In this document: positions 40,020-51,047 of the stretch, in pieces
How the letters are laid out: every line of letters starts with the position of its first letter
How positions within the stretch are numbered: the stretch's first letter is position 1
Notes under the pieces: model-generated
What the model was told of the DNA's origin: nothing
Seen by the model: only the letters and a program-made list of their open reading frames with translations
The model's database searches: none
Program-made: the position numbers and the translations under genes
From: Pyrocephalus nanus
Lineage: Eukaryota > Chordata > Aves > Passeriformes > Tyrannidae
DNA length: 64,000 nucleotides
NCBI GenBank assembly: GCA_038380795.1
Contig: CM076260.1
Span: 80,885,843-80,949,842 of the forward strand
Direction: 5' to 3'

Positions 40020-40870
40020 ACAGCTGCTATTAAAGATATTTAAGTTTTAGATGCAGGGAGTCAGAAATCCGTGGCTGATCCCTTTGTTTTCACCTCAGTG
40101 AATCCTAAAGATCAGCGTTAGCAGTGAATACATTTTAATCCATTGCTGCCAGCTGGTAAAGCACCCATGAATAATGCGAGATTATAAGCAACTCACCCTT
40201 TTCCCGAGAGCGTTTATCTATGTTCGCTCAAAGGCAGTGCCAGTTAGGGCTGGCACAGTTGTCCTTTGTAATGAAACTCTTGACCTAGGAAAACTATCCA
40301 GAGAGCTTTAGAAAGACGACCTCTGATAATATGCAAGTCACTGTAGCTCTCTGCAGTCTGTGTGTGACTGCTGCAGCTCCAATTTTCCAATCATAAATTC
40401 ACACAAATGGTTGTATTGCTGAAAAGATTACCTGATGTCTGCCTAATGCTCTGTGTACTTAGTGTTTCGTACAGTAGGTCTGTAGGAATAGCAACGTGTC
40501 AGCCTCAGGGGTTGCCCAGCCTCTGATGTCTGTTTACTTTCTCTCCATCACATTAGCACTGTACTGTAATTAGTCATACTGTATGCACACCTATCCAGCT
40601 CGTGGGAGACTGCCACGCTGTCACAGGAGATTAGCAGTTGGTTAACAGAGTGTTTGGTTAACTAATATGCTAAGAGAAAAAAAAAAGAACTGTGTTATGA
40701 GGAAGGGGATTTGCATGTCCCTTATTAATATAGTATAGTGGTATATTGATAATGACAAATGTGAGGGCTAATATGCAGGAAATAATACGCATGAGCAAAG
40801 TCCATTAAGAGTGAAGACAATATAACTAGTGCTTTAAACAGTTGTTTCTAAATATGCATATAAAGTAGAG
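40020..40870. promoter_or_regulatory. Best candidate enhancer / conserved non-coding block
   Basis: Within 40021-40800 I count twelve CpGs by eye, three of them in the 26 bp around 40205-40226, against a background of near absence. The block carries two copies of TTGGTTAAC (40638-40646 and 40654-40662, 16 bp apart; GTTAAC is an HNF1/homeodomain-like half palindrome), a perfect octamer ATTTGCAT (40709-40716, POU-type), a CCAATCATAAAT string near 40388, and many TAAT cores. There is no repeat text and no coding frame. The combination suggests a developmental regulatory element under constraint. Which gene it might serve cannot be told. Conservation is not demonstrated here. Confidence 0.4.
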
Positions 40871-41015
40871 ATTTAATTTAATAGGGATTTGTAATTTTTC
40901 ATTGAGCACCATTACACACCTCCTTCCTCCCCCCAACCCCACATTTAATATAATCCTGTGCTAGGAAAGACATAAACACGCACATGCAGAGTAAGAATAA
41001 ATGTTGATATGAAAA

Positions 41016-41028
41016 TTTTTTTTTTTTT
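41016..41028 (+). repeat. Poly(T) tract, T13
   Basis: A short homopolymer that separates the 40.0-40.9 kb candidate block from the 41.2-41.5 kb candidate block. Confidence 0.85.
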
Positions 41029-41194
41029 GTTAAATATTGTGCTATTTTAATGAAGTGTAACTGTGTGCTGTGACTTGGCTGTTGGTTGGAGAAATGGGAA
41101 TTTAAATAGTTAATAAATTGGGAAGTTGGAATAATGTGCTGCATGAGGATGGAATCTGGCATTCTAATGAAGTTGGCGCTGCTTTGTATAACAA

Positions 41195-41540
41195 GAAATA
41201 AATTAATCTCCGATGCAGTTGGTAGGGGTTGCTATTACCAGGATTTTCTCCAATAATACTAATCTCAGCATCTTAGTCCTGAGATGCAGGCTGAGTAGAT
41301 GGCTACATATATTGTCATGAGGTGAATAGCTATGAAACCAATAGCATTGCTATTTCTGCTCATTTATCTGCAAGGATTAAGCTTTTCTGAGTAAGACTTG
41401 TGGGGCTGAAATAGTTTGCTGGTGTTTACGACATTTAGTCATACCTCTATTTACTGCAGCAGAGTCTTCTTCATTTAATTACCATTAGTTTTGGACTATC
41501 TAACTTGTGATTGCATGACTGTAAAGGTATTTGAATTCTC
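41195..41540. promoter_or_regulatory. Candidate non-coding element, second part of the 40 kb block
   Basis: AAATTAATCTCCGATGCAG at about 41200, CAATAATACTAATCTCAGC at about 41251, GGATTAAGC at about 41373 and TTCATTTAATTACCATTAG at about 41470 are POU/homeodomain-like. There is no frame and no repeat signature. Its position close to the 40.0-40.9 kb block suggests one larger regulatory cluster. This is an inference from texture. Confidence 0.28.
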
Positions 41541-41648
41541 AAGAAGCTATTGGCAAAATTTTCCCTGTGAAGGAGAAGTGATTTCAGACACAGCGATTTT
41601 TGTTTCTGTGGTGTCCAACTTTCAGTAAGCATTATGGGTAGGTGTTGT

Positions 41649-41650
<2 letters not shown>

Positions 41651-41691
<41 letters not shown>
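41651..41691 (+). repeat. Poly(T) tract, T41
   Basis: Forty-one uninterrupted T residues, the longest homopolymer in the window, directly after GGTGTTGTGG and before GGGCAACAG. It might be an inverted retroposon A tail, but no source sequence is recognisable beside it. A tract of this length is also prone to sequencing error and true length may differ. Confidence 0.95.
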
Positions 41692-41692
<1 letters not shown>

Positions 41693-42469
41693 GGCAACAG
41701 AAATATTGCTTAGTGCAGTAGTCCTGTTTATACTTTTTCGGGATATGTGCTATCATTTTACATACAAATGTTCACACACTTTGATATATTTGATGCACTT
41801 TTTTCTACTTTATCAAAATGGTTTGACAGAATTTTGATGAGATGGTTTGTTTGACAGGATAGCGCTATTCTTTTGATGTACAGTGCTTTACTGAGATTAT
41901 GGTTGTGCTTGTATTCTGGTATATTTATCTTTGAAATAAATTTGTAAGACATTCTTGAGAGAAAGTGCTGATAGGATCATAACAGTGAAGCATTTAGGTA
42001 AACTGATGGTATTTTTACAATTAAACATAATAATAGTCCATCAGTCCTTTGGACTAAGAATAGTTATAAATTGGGAAGGAGTAAATAAAAAGGAAATTGA
42101 AAAAGATATAGATCTCGACTGTATTTAAGCACTGGTTCAGAGTTAATCACATTAATAGCTTTGGGAAACCATCTGAGGACCTCATACAATGAACAGACTG
42201 ATGTGTCAACTAGCCAGTAGCAGCCTTATGACCTTGGTTATAGATGGGCATGTATGTTTTATGTCACTGTAGGGGCAAACTAGGCTATGAAAGCTGGTAA
42301 TGCAACTAAACCAAAACTGATGGCTGTACAGACCAGTCGTGTTTATTCCTCATCAGTCATCATCTGCCATTTGTGGAGGGTAGAGAAGAATGAATGCATG
42401 TATTTTATGTAAGCAACATTTTCGCGATGATGGAAATGTGCGTCCAGATTGTCCTCTGGGAGAAACTCC
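41692..42469. other. Unassigned DNA, no gene seen
   Basis: About 780 bp of AT-rich DNA without recognised features. The right part may belong to the old LINE that becomes recognisable at about 42470. Confidence 0.4.
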
Positions 42470-42900
42470 TGGAGGTTGCAGTGCTTAACCATTACTTTTG
42501 CCTCAATGTTCACTTTAGAAATGAACACAGTGGGAGCTTTGATAAAGCTGACAGGAAAGAAGGCAAAGTCACAGATCAGGAAAATGCTTGTTAAAGAATT
42601 TCTGGAGAACCTGAGCATATTCAAATCATCAGACAGGTGAAATTTAACATGGTGTGCTCAGTGAACTGGTTAATTGGATCCATTCTCAGTTAATTTGGAG
42701 AACTCATAGAGGACAGGTGAGGTTTCAAAAGGACAAATATACTTGCAGCAAAGAAAAAGGAGACATGGGAATCATGGCCCAGTGAGTTTAATTACAAGAT
42801 TTTAATTGTTCTAGAAAATCTACTAAATAGGGAAAAGAGTTTTGCCAGTATCTGGAGAGAAGAAAATAGTTGTGGAGAGCTGTAAAACTTCAGGTGTAAG
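42470..42900 (+). mobile_element. Ancient CR1/L3-like LINE, ORF2 relic
   Basis: Plus-strand text runs in the order expected inside CR1-clade ORF2 upstream of the RT core: TTTTGCCTCAATGTTCAC at about 42496, TTCAAATCATCAGACAGG at about 42620, TTGGAGAACTCATAGAGGAC then AGGTGAGGTTTCAAAAGGAC at about 42696-42735 (family 'gagaactcatggagaacaggagaggtaccagaagactggaaaa'), and AGTGAGTTTAATTACAAG at about 42781. No continuous reading frame survives and many indels are evident. It is a fossil from an amniote-wide family and older than the other CR1 copies here. Confidence 0.5.
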
Positions 42901-45900
42901 GCAGAAGAATTTTACCTTTAGGTGCTTGTTAGAAGCTTATACTGACATTTGATTTTTGGAGTAAAAATCCTTCTTGCCTATCTCTGAAGGCATACATGAG
43001 AATCTTTAGTCCCCTGGGCCAGATGATATTTGCTGTGAATAAGTAACATTAATACCTTATCACAAGCCTTTTCAAATGATGGAGTTTGTCTTAGTGGCCG
43101 ATTATGCAAAGTGAACCATATTTGTGTATTCCAAAAAATACCTGGATTACCTGAGCTGTGGAAAGAAATTAGATCCTGGCAGGGTTTTGGGACCACCTAC
43201 TCAAATACAGCTATGCAAAGACCAAGGACAGTTACCACTGTTACTCATTAAACAGAACATTGTTTTAGTGTACACTGGAGAGAATTTTCATAAAATGGGA
43301 ATTGCAAAGAATTCCACATAGCACAGGCTAAGAGCCTAACAGTAGAAAAGAGAGCAGAAATTCTGCAGTGTGTATTATGGCAAATAACACCAGGCAAGAC
43401 AACAAGATGGAAAGCTGCAACAAATGCTATCATGTTGTCATAGAGCACTAGGCCAGAGTGCATAGCAAGGACAAAGGAGATGATGTTCTCTGTGCCAGAA
43501 CATTTCTGCATTCTCATCGTTCACTCTGATAAAGGTGATGAACAAACTGCTGGCCTGAATGCGATTAATCTGGGCCTATGTTAATTCCTTCTAATTGAGG
43601 TACAAGCCCCTGCTAGAAATACTGATGTTAGCACTGTAGGAAGAGCCCCAGGCACTGGAACAGATAGGAAAATGAGCAATGAATTTTCCCCCCAACACTG
43701 CACAAAATAAAACAATGTCTTAGAAAAAGCTGCAACAGATATGAGAATGAAGAGGTAATGTTGGCCATCTTCAGCAAGCAAGTATGTAAAATAAACAAAG
43801 GGATAAAGAACAGATTGGAAGAGGTCATAGTTATAACAGCAGAAAAAAGTCCTTAACCATTATTAGGGTTAGAAAACAGTCATACATTTTGCCTTTTAAA
43901 AGAAGGGAACTGAAGAAGAGTTGGAGCATGAAAGTGTAATGGTGAAAGCTTCAACTGATGGTACTGTGATGAAAGATGATAGATGAAAGAACCCAGCTGT
44001 CCCCTAATTTGTGCCCCTAGGAAAGTTCTTGTGCCTTCAGGCAGATAAAAAGAGGAGCTTGGCTCTGTCTGTGTTATTATGAAGGCAGTGAATTTGACTT
44101 CTCATAGGACTAATGTTAAAAACACTTCCTCTGAAAATGAGAACGCTGACTCAGATGAAAGGTTATGGTTTTTTTTAATCCACTTTCTCAGAAGTCCTAA
44201 CATTTATGCACTTATATTATTGCAGTACAGCTGTTTATTCTTAAATGTAAGCAAGGCACAAAAGTAGTAATTTCTAAAGTTTATACAGAGTGTATTCCAT
44301 GAGATTGGCCACTCCTGACAGAGAGACCTTTTGAGATCAACAGCTGTCTTTGAAAAACTTAATCATACTTGCTGATAATTCTGGCTGAGCATGTACTTCA
44401 TGGGGTTGTTTGGGTGTCATGCTACTTAATTATCTTATTGACTATAGACTTAGAAATAATTATTTAACTTCTTTCCAATTATCCCTCCTTTTCTATGGGC
44501 AGATGATGGACCTTGTGTTGCTTGAGGCTATTGTAAAGTAAGAAAGTATTTGCAATACATGAGTGTTTATCTGCTCCTTCACTACTCCTCCAATGCTGTT
44601 TAGTGATAGCTTGGAGATGTTGGGGAATGCGGGGAGCTAATACTGTACAAGGTGATTTGGGTGCCAAAACTCCTAAATGTTATATTTGACATGGAATCTA
44701 AGAGACATAGCATAGTTGTGAGGGAATTGAAATCTGAAGTCTTCAACGAAGAATTTTGTGAACTTCAGTAGAGTTCTCAAAACAGCTTAATTTTGTTTGG
44801 GCTCTAAATAAATCTGTGCTCGTAGCTCTATGTATAGGTGTCAATGTGTGATCAGAAACAAAATGCACCACACTTCCCTGAAGTAGGAGAGTTTTCTGCT
44901 CAGGTCTTTTTAGAAGAAGCTAGACAGCATAATGCTGGGAAATGTAATACATGAAAAGCAGTACAAATAGTCCCTTTCAATCATTAAGCTTAGTGATGAG
45001 CTATGTTCTTTTAATTTGGCAAATAATTAAGAGAGGCAAACATTCAGTGCTGCAAGCAAGCATGTGTGTTCTTATTACAGATAATAGCAGGTACACCCTG
45101 AATCTGCCAGTGGGTAATCTTGAAATTGGTCTTTGAACAACATCAACTGAGTTACTTATCCTTGTAATACATGCACAAACATCAGCACTGTGGGCTGTGT
45201 GCCTGTGAAGGTTGCCATGGGCCCAGGGATTGAGGCAGTGCAGTGACAGCAGATACAAACCCTAAGCATATCAGCAGCCCGATATTACCTCACAAGAGTA
45301 TTTTTCTCCTACCCTGAAGGAATATTTTTCCTTGCTCTCAGTGCCTGTGCATGGTCCCCCTCTACACCTCCTGATATCCTGGGGGCTATGCTTCTATACT
45401 TCTGAATGACAGAGTGCTTTAGAGCAAGACTTGATTGATCAGGACTGAAGTGGTATTTCTGGATGTCCTTCAGATGTTGTTTCAGTGCTGAGTAAAATGT
45501 CTTGGGTTGAAGAGCAGCTAGGAGGCATTTTATGATATGCATACCTCTACTAAAGAAGATTAGATCATCTGCTTCCTGTCTCTAATATGGTGTACAATAC
45601 CTAAAACCAACATAAATGGCATTTAATTAAGTTTTTATGAATAAAATGCAAATGAAATTCTTTAGGTGAGAAATTTGAACGTTCTTAGCCAAAATGTTTG
45701 TCTCTAAGGTTCCACACTTTAAGATTGATACAGGAAACCTTACATGTTCCATGCTGGAAACACTGAAAGATGTCTTGAAAGCAAAAGTCTTGGTGTAGAG
45801 CAGCTTGGGAAACTATATTACGTCACTTAGAACTAGCAAACTTTTAAGAATGGCAGGATCTGTGTGAACCTGTGAGACGAGTAAGCTGGCAGAGGAGATT

Positions 45901-47750
45901 GTTGCTGAAAGGATTTTGAAAATACTGCTGTTTAAATAGGAGAAAACATTCTCACTTTTTTCTGTTTGCTGCAGGGAAAAAAAACTGCCAAAGATCCACT
46001 ATAAAGCCCTTTAAAGGATATAAATAACATCATTAATTATCTTCTCTCTAACTCAAATGTCCTTTTTTTGCATGTATGCTATCAATAAATTAATAACTGT
46101 CCTAACAGGTGAGGCCTCTCAACAGCTACAGTCAATAACAAAGATGTGTGCTGAAATGGTAGTTGCATGTCAGAAAATCTGTCACTACTTTGAACAAGCT
46201 ATGAAAGTAGACAGAGGTTTGGTTTTAACTCTGTTTCATAGTTTGACCTTTCCTGAGAATGAAAGAAGAGGAAATCTTTGGAGTAAGGAAAAACTGAGTT
46301 AAAAATACTATTAAAAGTATGAAAATCATGATGTCTTTAATGATTGTAGAAATTTTCATGGTTTAAATCTTTCTCAACAAGCTTTATCTCTCATACACAC
46401 AAGCTTCACCTGAGGTTCTGCACTCCCAATTGCCTGTGCAATGGAGTGCTTAGAGGCCTCTGGGCAGAGCGAGCAGCTGTCTGTCAGGTAGATCTATGCT
46501 CAAAAGTAGGGAGATGTAGAAGATGAAGTATAAGGTTGCTATATTTATAGTTAAAGCTGAAGTCAAGCTCAAAATTTTGAATTTTATAGGAAGATAAGGA
46601 AGTGGGGAACTGCCTCTGGCAAACCAACTTGAGTCTCTTCTGGCTGTGGTGTTGTATGTAGTATTTCTAAAAATCACTCAGTACTTCAGAGATCATGAGG
46701 TTAACAATAACCTTGTATGTGTTTTGTACAATATTTTATATTAATGCATTGGTAGCCACAAATCCCTGTGAATAGCATAGGCAGCTACTGGTGTGATAAT
46801 CAGGAGCAGGGAAGAAAATCCTACTAAACTGTCAGCTGTGATTGATTTCCAGAAAAGCCATCAGTGTCTGACCCTTCCTGTACTCAGTGGCTGGGATGGG
46901 CCTAAGAAATCAACATCAAGTATCTATGGTGTATGGTTCCAGAAGGTTGCTTTGGACGTTTGAATGTGAAATCTAAAACCTTCAGTCATTCTGATCATCT
47001 GTGCAGGAAAGCTGAGTGCAGAGCCTGGTGGGATGTGATGGTCTGAGCTTTCACTGTAGAAAGCTAGAGAAAAGGCATTGAAAGGTGGGAAGAATTCCTG
47101 TGGATAGGTCTATCTTAGGTTGCATTTAAATTTGTTTTACTTGTGGTCTGTTGTTTACTTGTGACTTGCAGCAGCAAGTGTAATTTTTGTCTTGCAGAAT
47201 AAATGTTTGTGCTTTGTTTTAAAGTATGCTTTGTGTTGTACAGACCTAATGAGTTAATCTGAAATGGAAAGTCTTAGGGTTTTCTGTTCCTGTGGGTGCA
47301 CTGTGACAGGAAAAAAAGCAGATGTGCCTAATCTGTGTGAAATAGACTGTAAAAGGGTCAATATACTAACTGCTGGGTGGGAGTCTTTTCTAGGTGGGAA
47401 TTCCCTCTAGCTGGCTCAAATCAGCACTCTGTCTTCAAAAAGCAGATGGTAGAGAGGCATCCTATGGTGTGGATACAGCCAGAGGAATCAGAATCTCTTT
47501 TTACAATATAACTGAGTTGCTAGAATGAAAGGATACAAAACTTTTCGAGTTGCTTTTTGGTTAGAGGAGCTTGTGAGGTCTTTGTCTTGCTCCCAAAATG
47601 CAAGGAATTAAAAAGTGAGTCTCCTAACCTTTCATCTATATTAATTCAGGAGAAGGTTTCCCTTCCCGTAGTAATCAGAAGTTGGTGTACATTGCAGCAA
47701 TAAGTGCTGTTCCCTTCGCTTCTGTTTCTTTTTGTCCTCCACGGCAAAAG
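42901..47750. other. Unassigned DNA, no gene seen
   Basis: About 4.85 kb. Part of 42901-43900 is purine-rich in the manner of old LINE sequence (for example CCCCTGGGCCAGATGATATT at 43012) but its order does not fit a colinear continuation of the 42.5 kb relic. A frame at 46057-46302 follows a pyrimidine-rich tract and a CAGGTGAGG string; it was considered as an exon and not accepted. No RNA gene was seen. Confidence 0.4.
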
Positions 47751-48300
47751 CATTTCAAGGGTCTTGGAGATGCTGGTCAACAGCTGGCTGAACATGAGCC
47801 AGCAGTGTGCTCAGGGGGCCAAGACGGCCAATGGCATCCTGGCCTGTATCAGGAATAGTGTGGACAGCAGGACCACGAAAGTGATTCTTCCCCTGTACAT
47901 GGCACTGGTGAGGCCACACCTCGAGTACTGTCTTCAGATTTGGGCCCCTCAGTTCAGAAAGGATATTGAGATGCTGGAGTAGGTCTAGAGAAAGGCAATG
48001 AGGGTGGTGAAGAGTCTGTAGCACAAGTCCTATGAGGAGCAGTTGAGGGAGCTGGGGTTATTCAGCCTGGAGGAGGCTCAGGGGAGACTTTATCACTCTC
48101 TGCAATTACCTGACTGGAGGTTGTAGCCAGGTAGGGGTCAGCCTCTTATCCCAGGCAACTAGTGACAGGACAAGAGGATGTTAGGAAGAAATTCTTCATA
48201 GAAAGTGTGATTAGTTATTGGAATGGGCTGCCCAGGGAGCTGATAGTCACCATGCCTAGAGGTGTTTCAGGAAAGACTGGATGAGGCACTTTAGTTGCAG
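47751..48300 (+). mobile_element. CR1 LINE, both ends truncated, ORF2 tail
   Basis: A plus-strand CR1. The frame from about 47755 to 47979 encodes the end of the RT protein: [16 protein letters not shown], then [28 protein letters not shown] and [15 protein letters not shown], which follow the conserved '[20 protein letters not shown]' signature. In-frame stops occur at 47980 (TAG), 47986 (TAG) and 48019 (TAG), after which the family text resumes in the same frame as [16 protein letters not shown]. The 3' UTR part keeps AACTAGTGACAGGACAAGAG and GGAATGGGCTGCCCAGGGAG. It lacks the terminal ATTCTATGATT repeats, so the 3' end is also lost. It is a dead copy with no RT catalytic motifs. Confidence 0.93.
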
Positions 48301-48833
48301 CTTTGTAGTAAAATGCTGCACTTCAATGGAAGCCTGACATGTTACTTGTTTCAAAAGGGCCCTCAACACAGGCACTCTTTTCTGCAACCCAGCTTGCTTG
48401 GAATGTGCTTGTTATGTCCCACTGTGGGGTGGCACCTGCAGTCAGAGGAGTAGAACAAATGTGATTCAGTCATACACACAGGATCTTCACTCAGGCAAAC
48501 ACCTTGGCTGCTCTGAGAAGCAGAGTTCCCTAAGAGTCCTCTGAGCTGAAGCTTGAGGGACTGTAAGGGAATTTCATGTAAATAGCTGACTTGGAAAAAC
48601 AAACTGAATCCCCTCTGAGCTGTTATGTGCCTATTCAGAAAGGAGGTCCCTTAGTGCCTGCTAATTGGTACAAATCCTGCAAAGTGAGGTGAAATCACAT
48701 CCTGGAACTTGAACAACTCAGAGTGAAATAATTCACTCCTGGTGTCCCCATATTCCCCTCAAGGTAAACATATGAGTTAAATTCTTAGCTCAGTAAAATT
48801 ATAGGGCATTCCACATCAGGACACAGCTATATG

Positions 48834-48923
48834 AGTCCTGGCAGGGCTATCATAGTGGCTGAATTTCTAAAGGAAAGCCCCCGGTGTGATTCCTGGCAGG
48901 ACAATCACAGTGTTTGAAGTCTC
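48834..48923 (+). repeat. Degenerate ~35-bp tandem duplication
   Basis: GTCCTGGCAGGGCTATCAT...GTGGCTGAA (from about 48834) is repeated in diverged form as TTCCTGGCAGGACAATCAC...GTGTTTGAA (from about 48889), about 55 bp apart. It may be a local duplication or two pieces of an unknown repeat. Confidence 0.55.
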
Positions 48924-51028
48924 CAGCCGTGAAAAACTGCATAATACAAAACTATCAAAACATATGATATTCCCAACATGAAAAACATAAAGGGGGCATG
49001 AAGGCTTTAATTGTATTAGTCAAACCTTGCTGTAATTGGCCTTTGGCATTAAAGAAAAAAGCTGCCATTCAGTTCTCTGGCAAGGGCAAAACTCTTTAAG
49101 TTGAATTACTGAGAATAATAACCTTCCTTTCTAGGATTAAACTGTAGCTTAGAGCATTGCCCATTTAGAAGTTTACTTGAAATAATATCTCTTAGAATGT
49201 TTAAATTCTATGACAAAAATAAGGGGCTCACAGCAGAGAATATGGGAAAAGAGGGACAAAAGACTGGTATCCATTTCCTAGGGCACTTACTGGGAAAGAG
49301 TGAAGTGGCCTCAGTAATCACCAACATGGCATTTTGGTTGTGTGTAAAGTCCAGTTCTGTCAGGACGATGCTTATGGCCAAAAAGAAGATTGTGTAAGAA
49401 CAGAACTGCTGAAGTGCCCAGCTGGAGCTCAAAAAAAGACTTAGGTAGGATATGACCTGACAGTTGCTCAACTTGATCAAAATTTTTCTGTTCCCTCTTT
49501 TCTTAAGTAAGGTGCCAGCAATGTTGCAGGAAGACATGTCCTTGATGGTTAAAAGTGTCATAATTGCGCAGGTTCAATCATTGTCTATCCCTGTCTTAGA
49601 TGAAACTTGGTAGCTGGATGAGGTCTTGTCTTTGGCCATCTCGTTCTTGTCCATGCTTGTGGCTCATCTGTGTGCTTTCACGACAAACTCAGTTTGTAGA
49701 ATCATTTTTGCAGTCCTTAGTAGCACTACATCCATAAAGATGTTCATCCCGTGTTGAGTAAAGGGTTTGTGCTGAAAGAAATTGAGAGAAAATGTTTAAA
49801 ATGTGAACAAGGGGGCAGCATGGTTAGGCAGGCTTGTATGCGAATGTTGCTTGTGCACTTAATACCGTTTAAGCACATGGGACTGCTGCTGTGAGCGAGT
49901 ACTGTATGTGCAACAGCTTGTGGATGACTCTGCTTGGTAGTAGCACGGGCTGATTCTGACTGGATGCTTTCCCCAGCCACTTGTGCTTCACTTGCCTGCT
50001 CGTTTATCCTGTGATGTGTGACTGCAGAGCTTATTTATGTACAGACTCTTCAGCACTAGGCCCACACTTGATTGTCATCAAATGCAACATAAGTAGGGAG
50101 CAATGGTCAAGAACTGTTTGCATTTCATGAAACGATGAATTCCTTATGAGTATGAGAATGCCAGATAGAGATCTAAAACATCTTAATCAACCTGCAGCAA
50201 ATGAGAATTTTAAATACTTTCATCTAGCCTAGAAGTCAGCATCCTTACTGTTCTTCTGAAGGTAGGCAGGTCAGTAGAATGAGCAGAGACGTTGTATGGA
50301 GACCTTCTGCCCTCAACTCAGGAGCATCAGGTCTTCCAGACAAGATCTTTTCCTTTCCAGGACACAGTCAAATAAGATATGTGGAGTTTTGTGTGCAGGC
50401 TTTGAGGAGAGAAGGCTAACTGGTGGAGAAAGTCTGAACTTTTGGTACCAGAGCTACTTATAGCTTAATGACAGTTAAATTTGTGTTACTCCCTGATGTC
50501 CTTAGGGTTCACAAGCAGTAATTCCATTGTCCTTTCATATATAGTGGGTGAATGGATAATGAATGCTGATGTTCCATGACGAAGAATAGAATGATGTTGC
50601 CTTAAAGTAAAATTAAGACTGGTTTACACCTGCCTCAGACTCTCTAGGCAGAGAGGGAGGCTGTTAGATTTTTAAACTCAAGATATGAGGAAGAAGTGTT
50701 TTTAAAGTACTGGGAGGCCTGGGGCCATCTAACAGGTTTGAGTGAAACTTCCACACTGCCAGATGAAGAAATGAGGTAATCAATCCAGAATTGTCTACTT
50801 TTATAGTTTCAAAGTTGCAGCAGCTGCCTCAGATTAAATTCTCATAATCTCTTCACTACAGGGTTGTCTTCTTTTCTTCATCATGAGCCCTTGTACACTG
50901 GGGAGAAATATTTGCACTATATATTAGAGAAAGTTTTCTCTTGGAAGATGTTCATGCTGTGTGCATTTTCAAAAGTAGCTAATGGGCATTTGGGGCACTT
51001 TACTGGGAGTATTTTCAAAAATGCTAAA
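48924..51028. other. Unassigned DNA; small TAAT-bearing stretch at 49000-49140
   Basis: About 2.1 kb. The part 49000-49140 (GGCTTTAATTGTATTAGTC, TTTAAGTTGAATTACTGAG) has enhancer-like texture but is short. A minus frame of 117 codons (49208-49561) overlaps a plus frame and has no domain. Nothing else was recognised. Confidence 0.4.
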
Positions 51029-51047
51029 TTTTTTTTTTTTTTTTTTT
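51029..51047 (+). repeat. Poly(T) tract, T19
   Basis: A nineteen-base T run. Recorded as a homopolymer only. Confidence 0.9.

Noticed and set aside
46057..46302. Plus-strand frame after a T-rich tract and CAGGTGAGG, considered as an exon with helical content
   Set aside because: The CAGGTGAG string could equally be a donor, no partner exon or known family was found, and the frame is short enough for chance.
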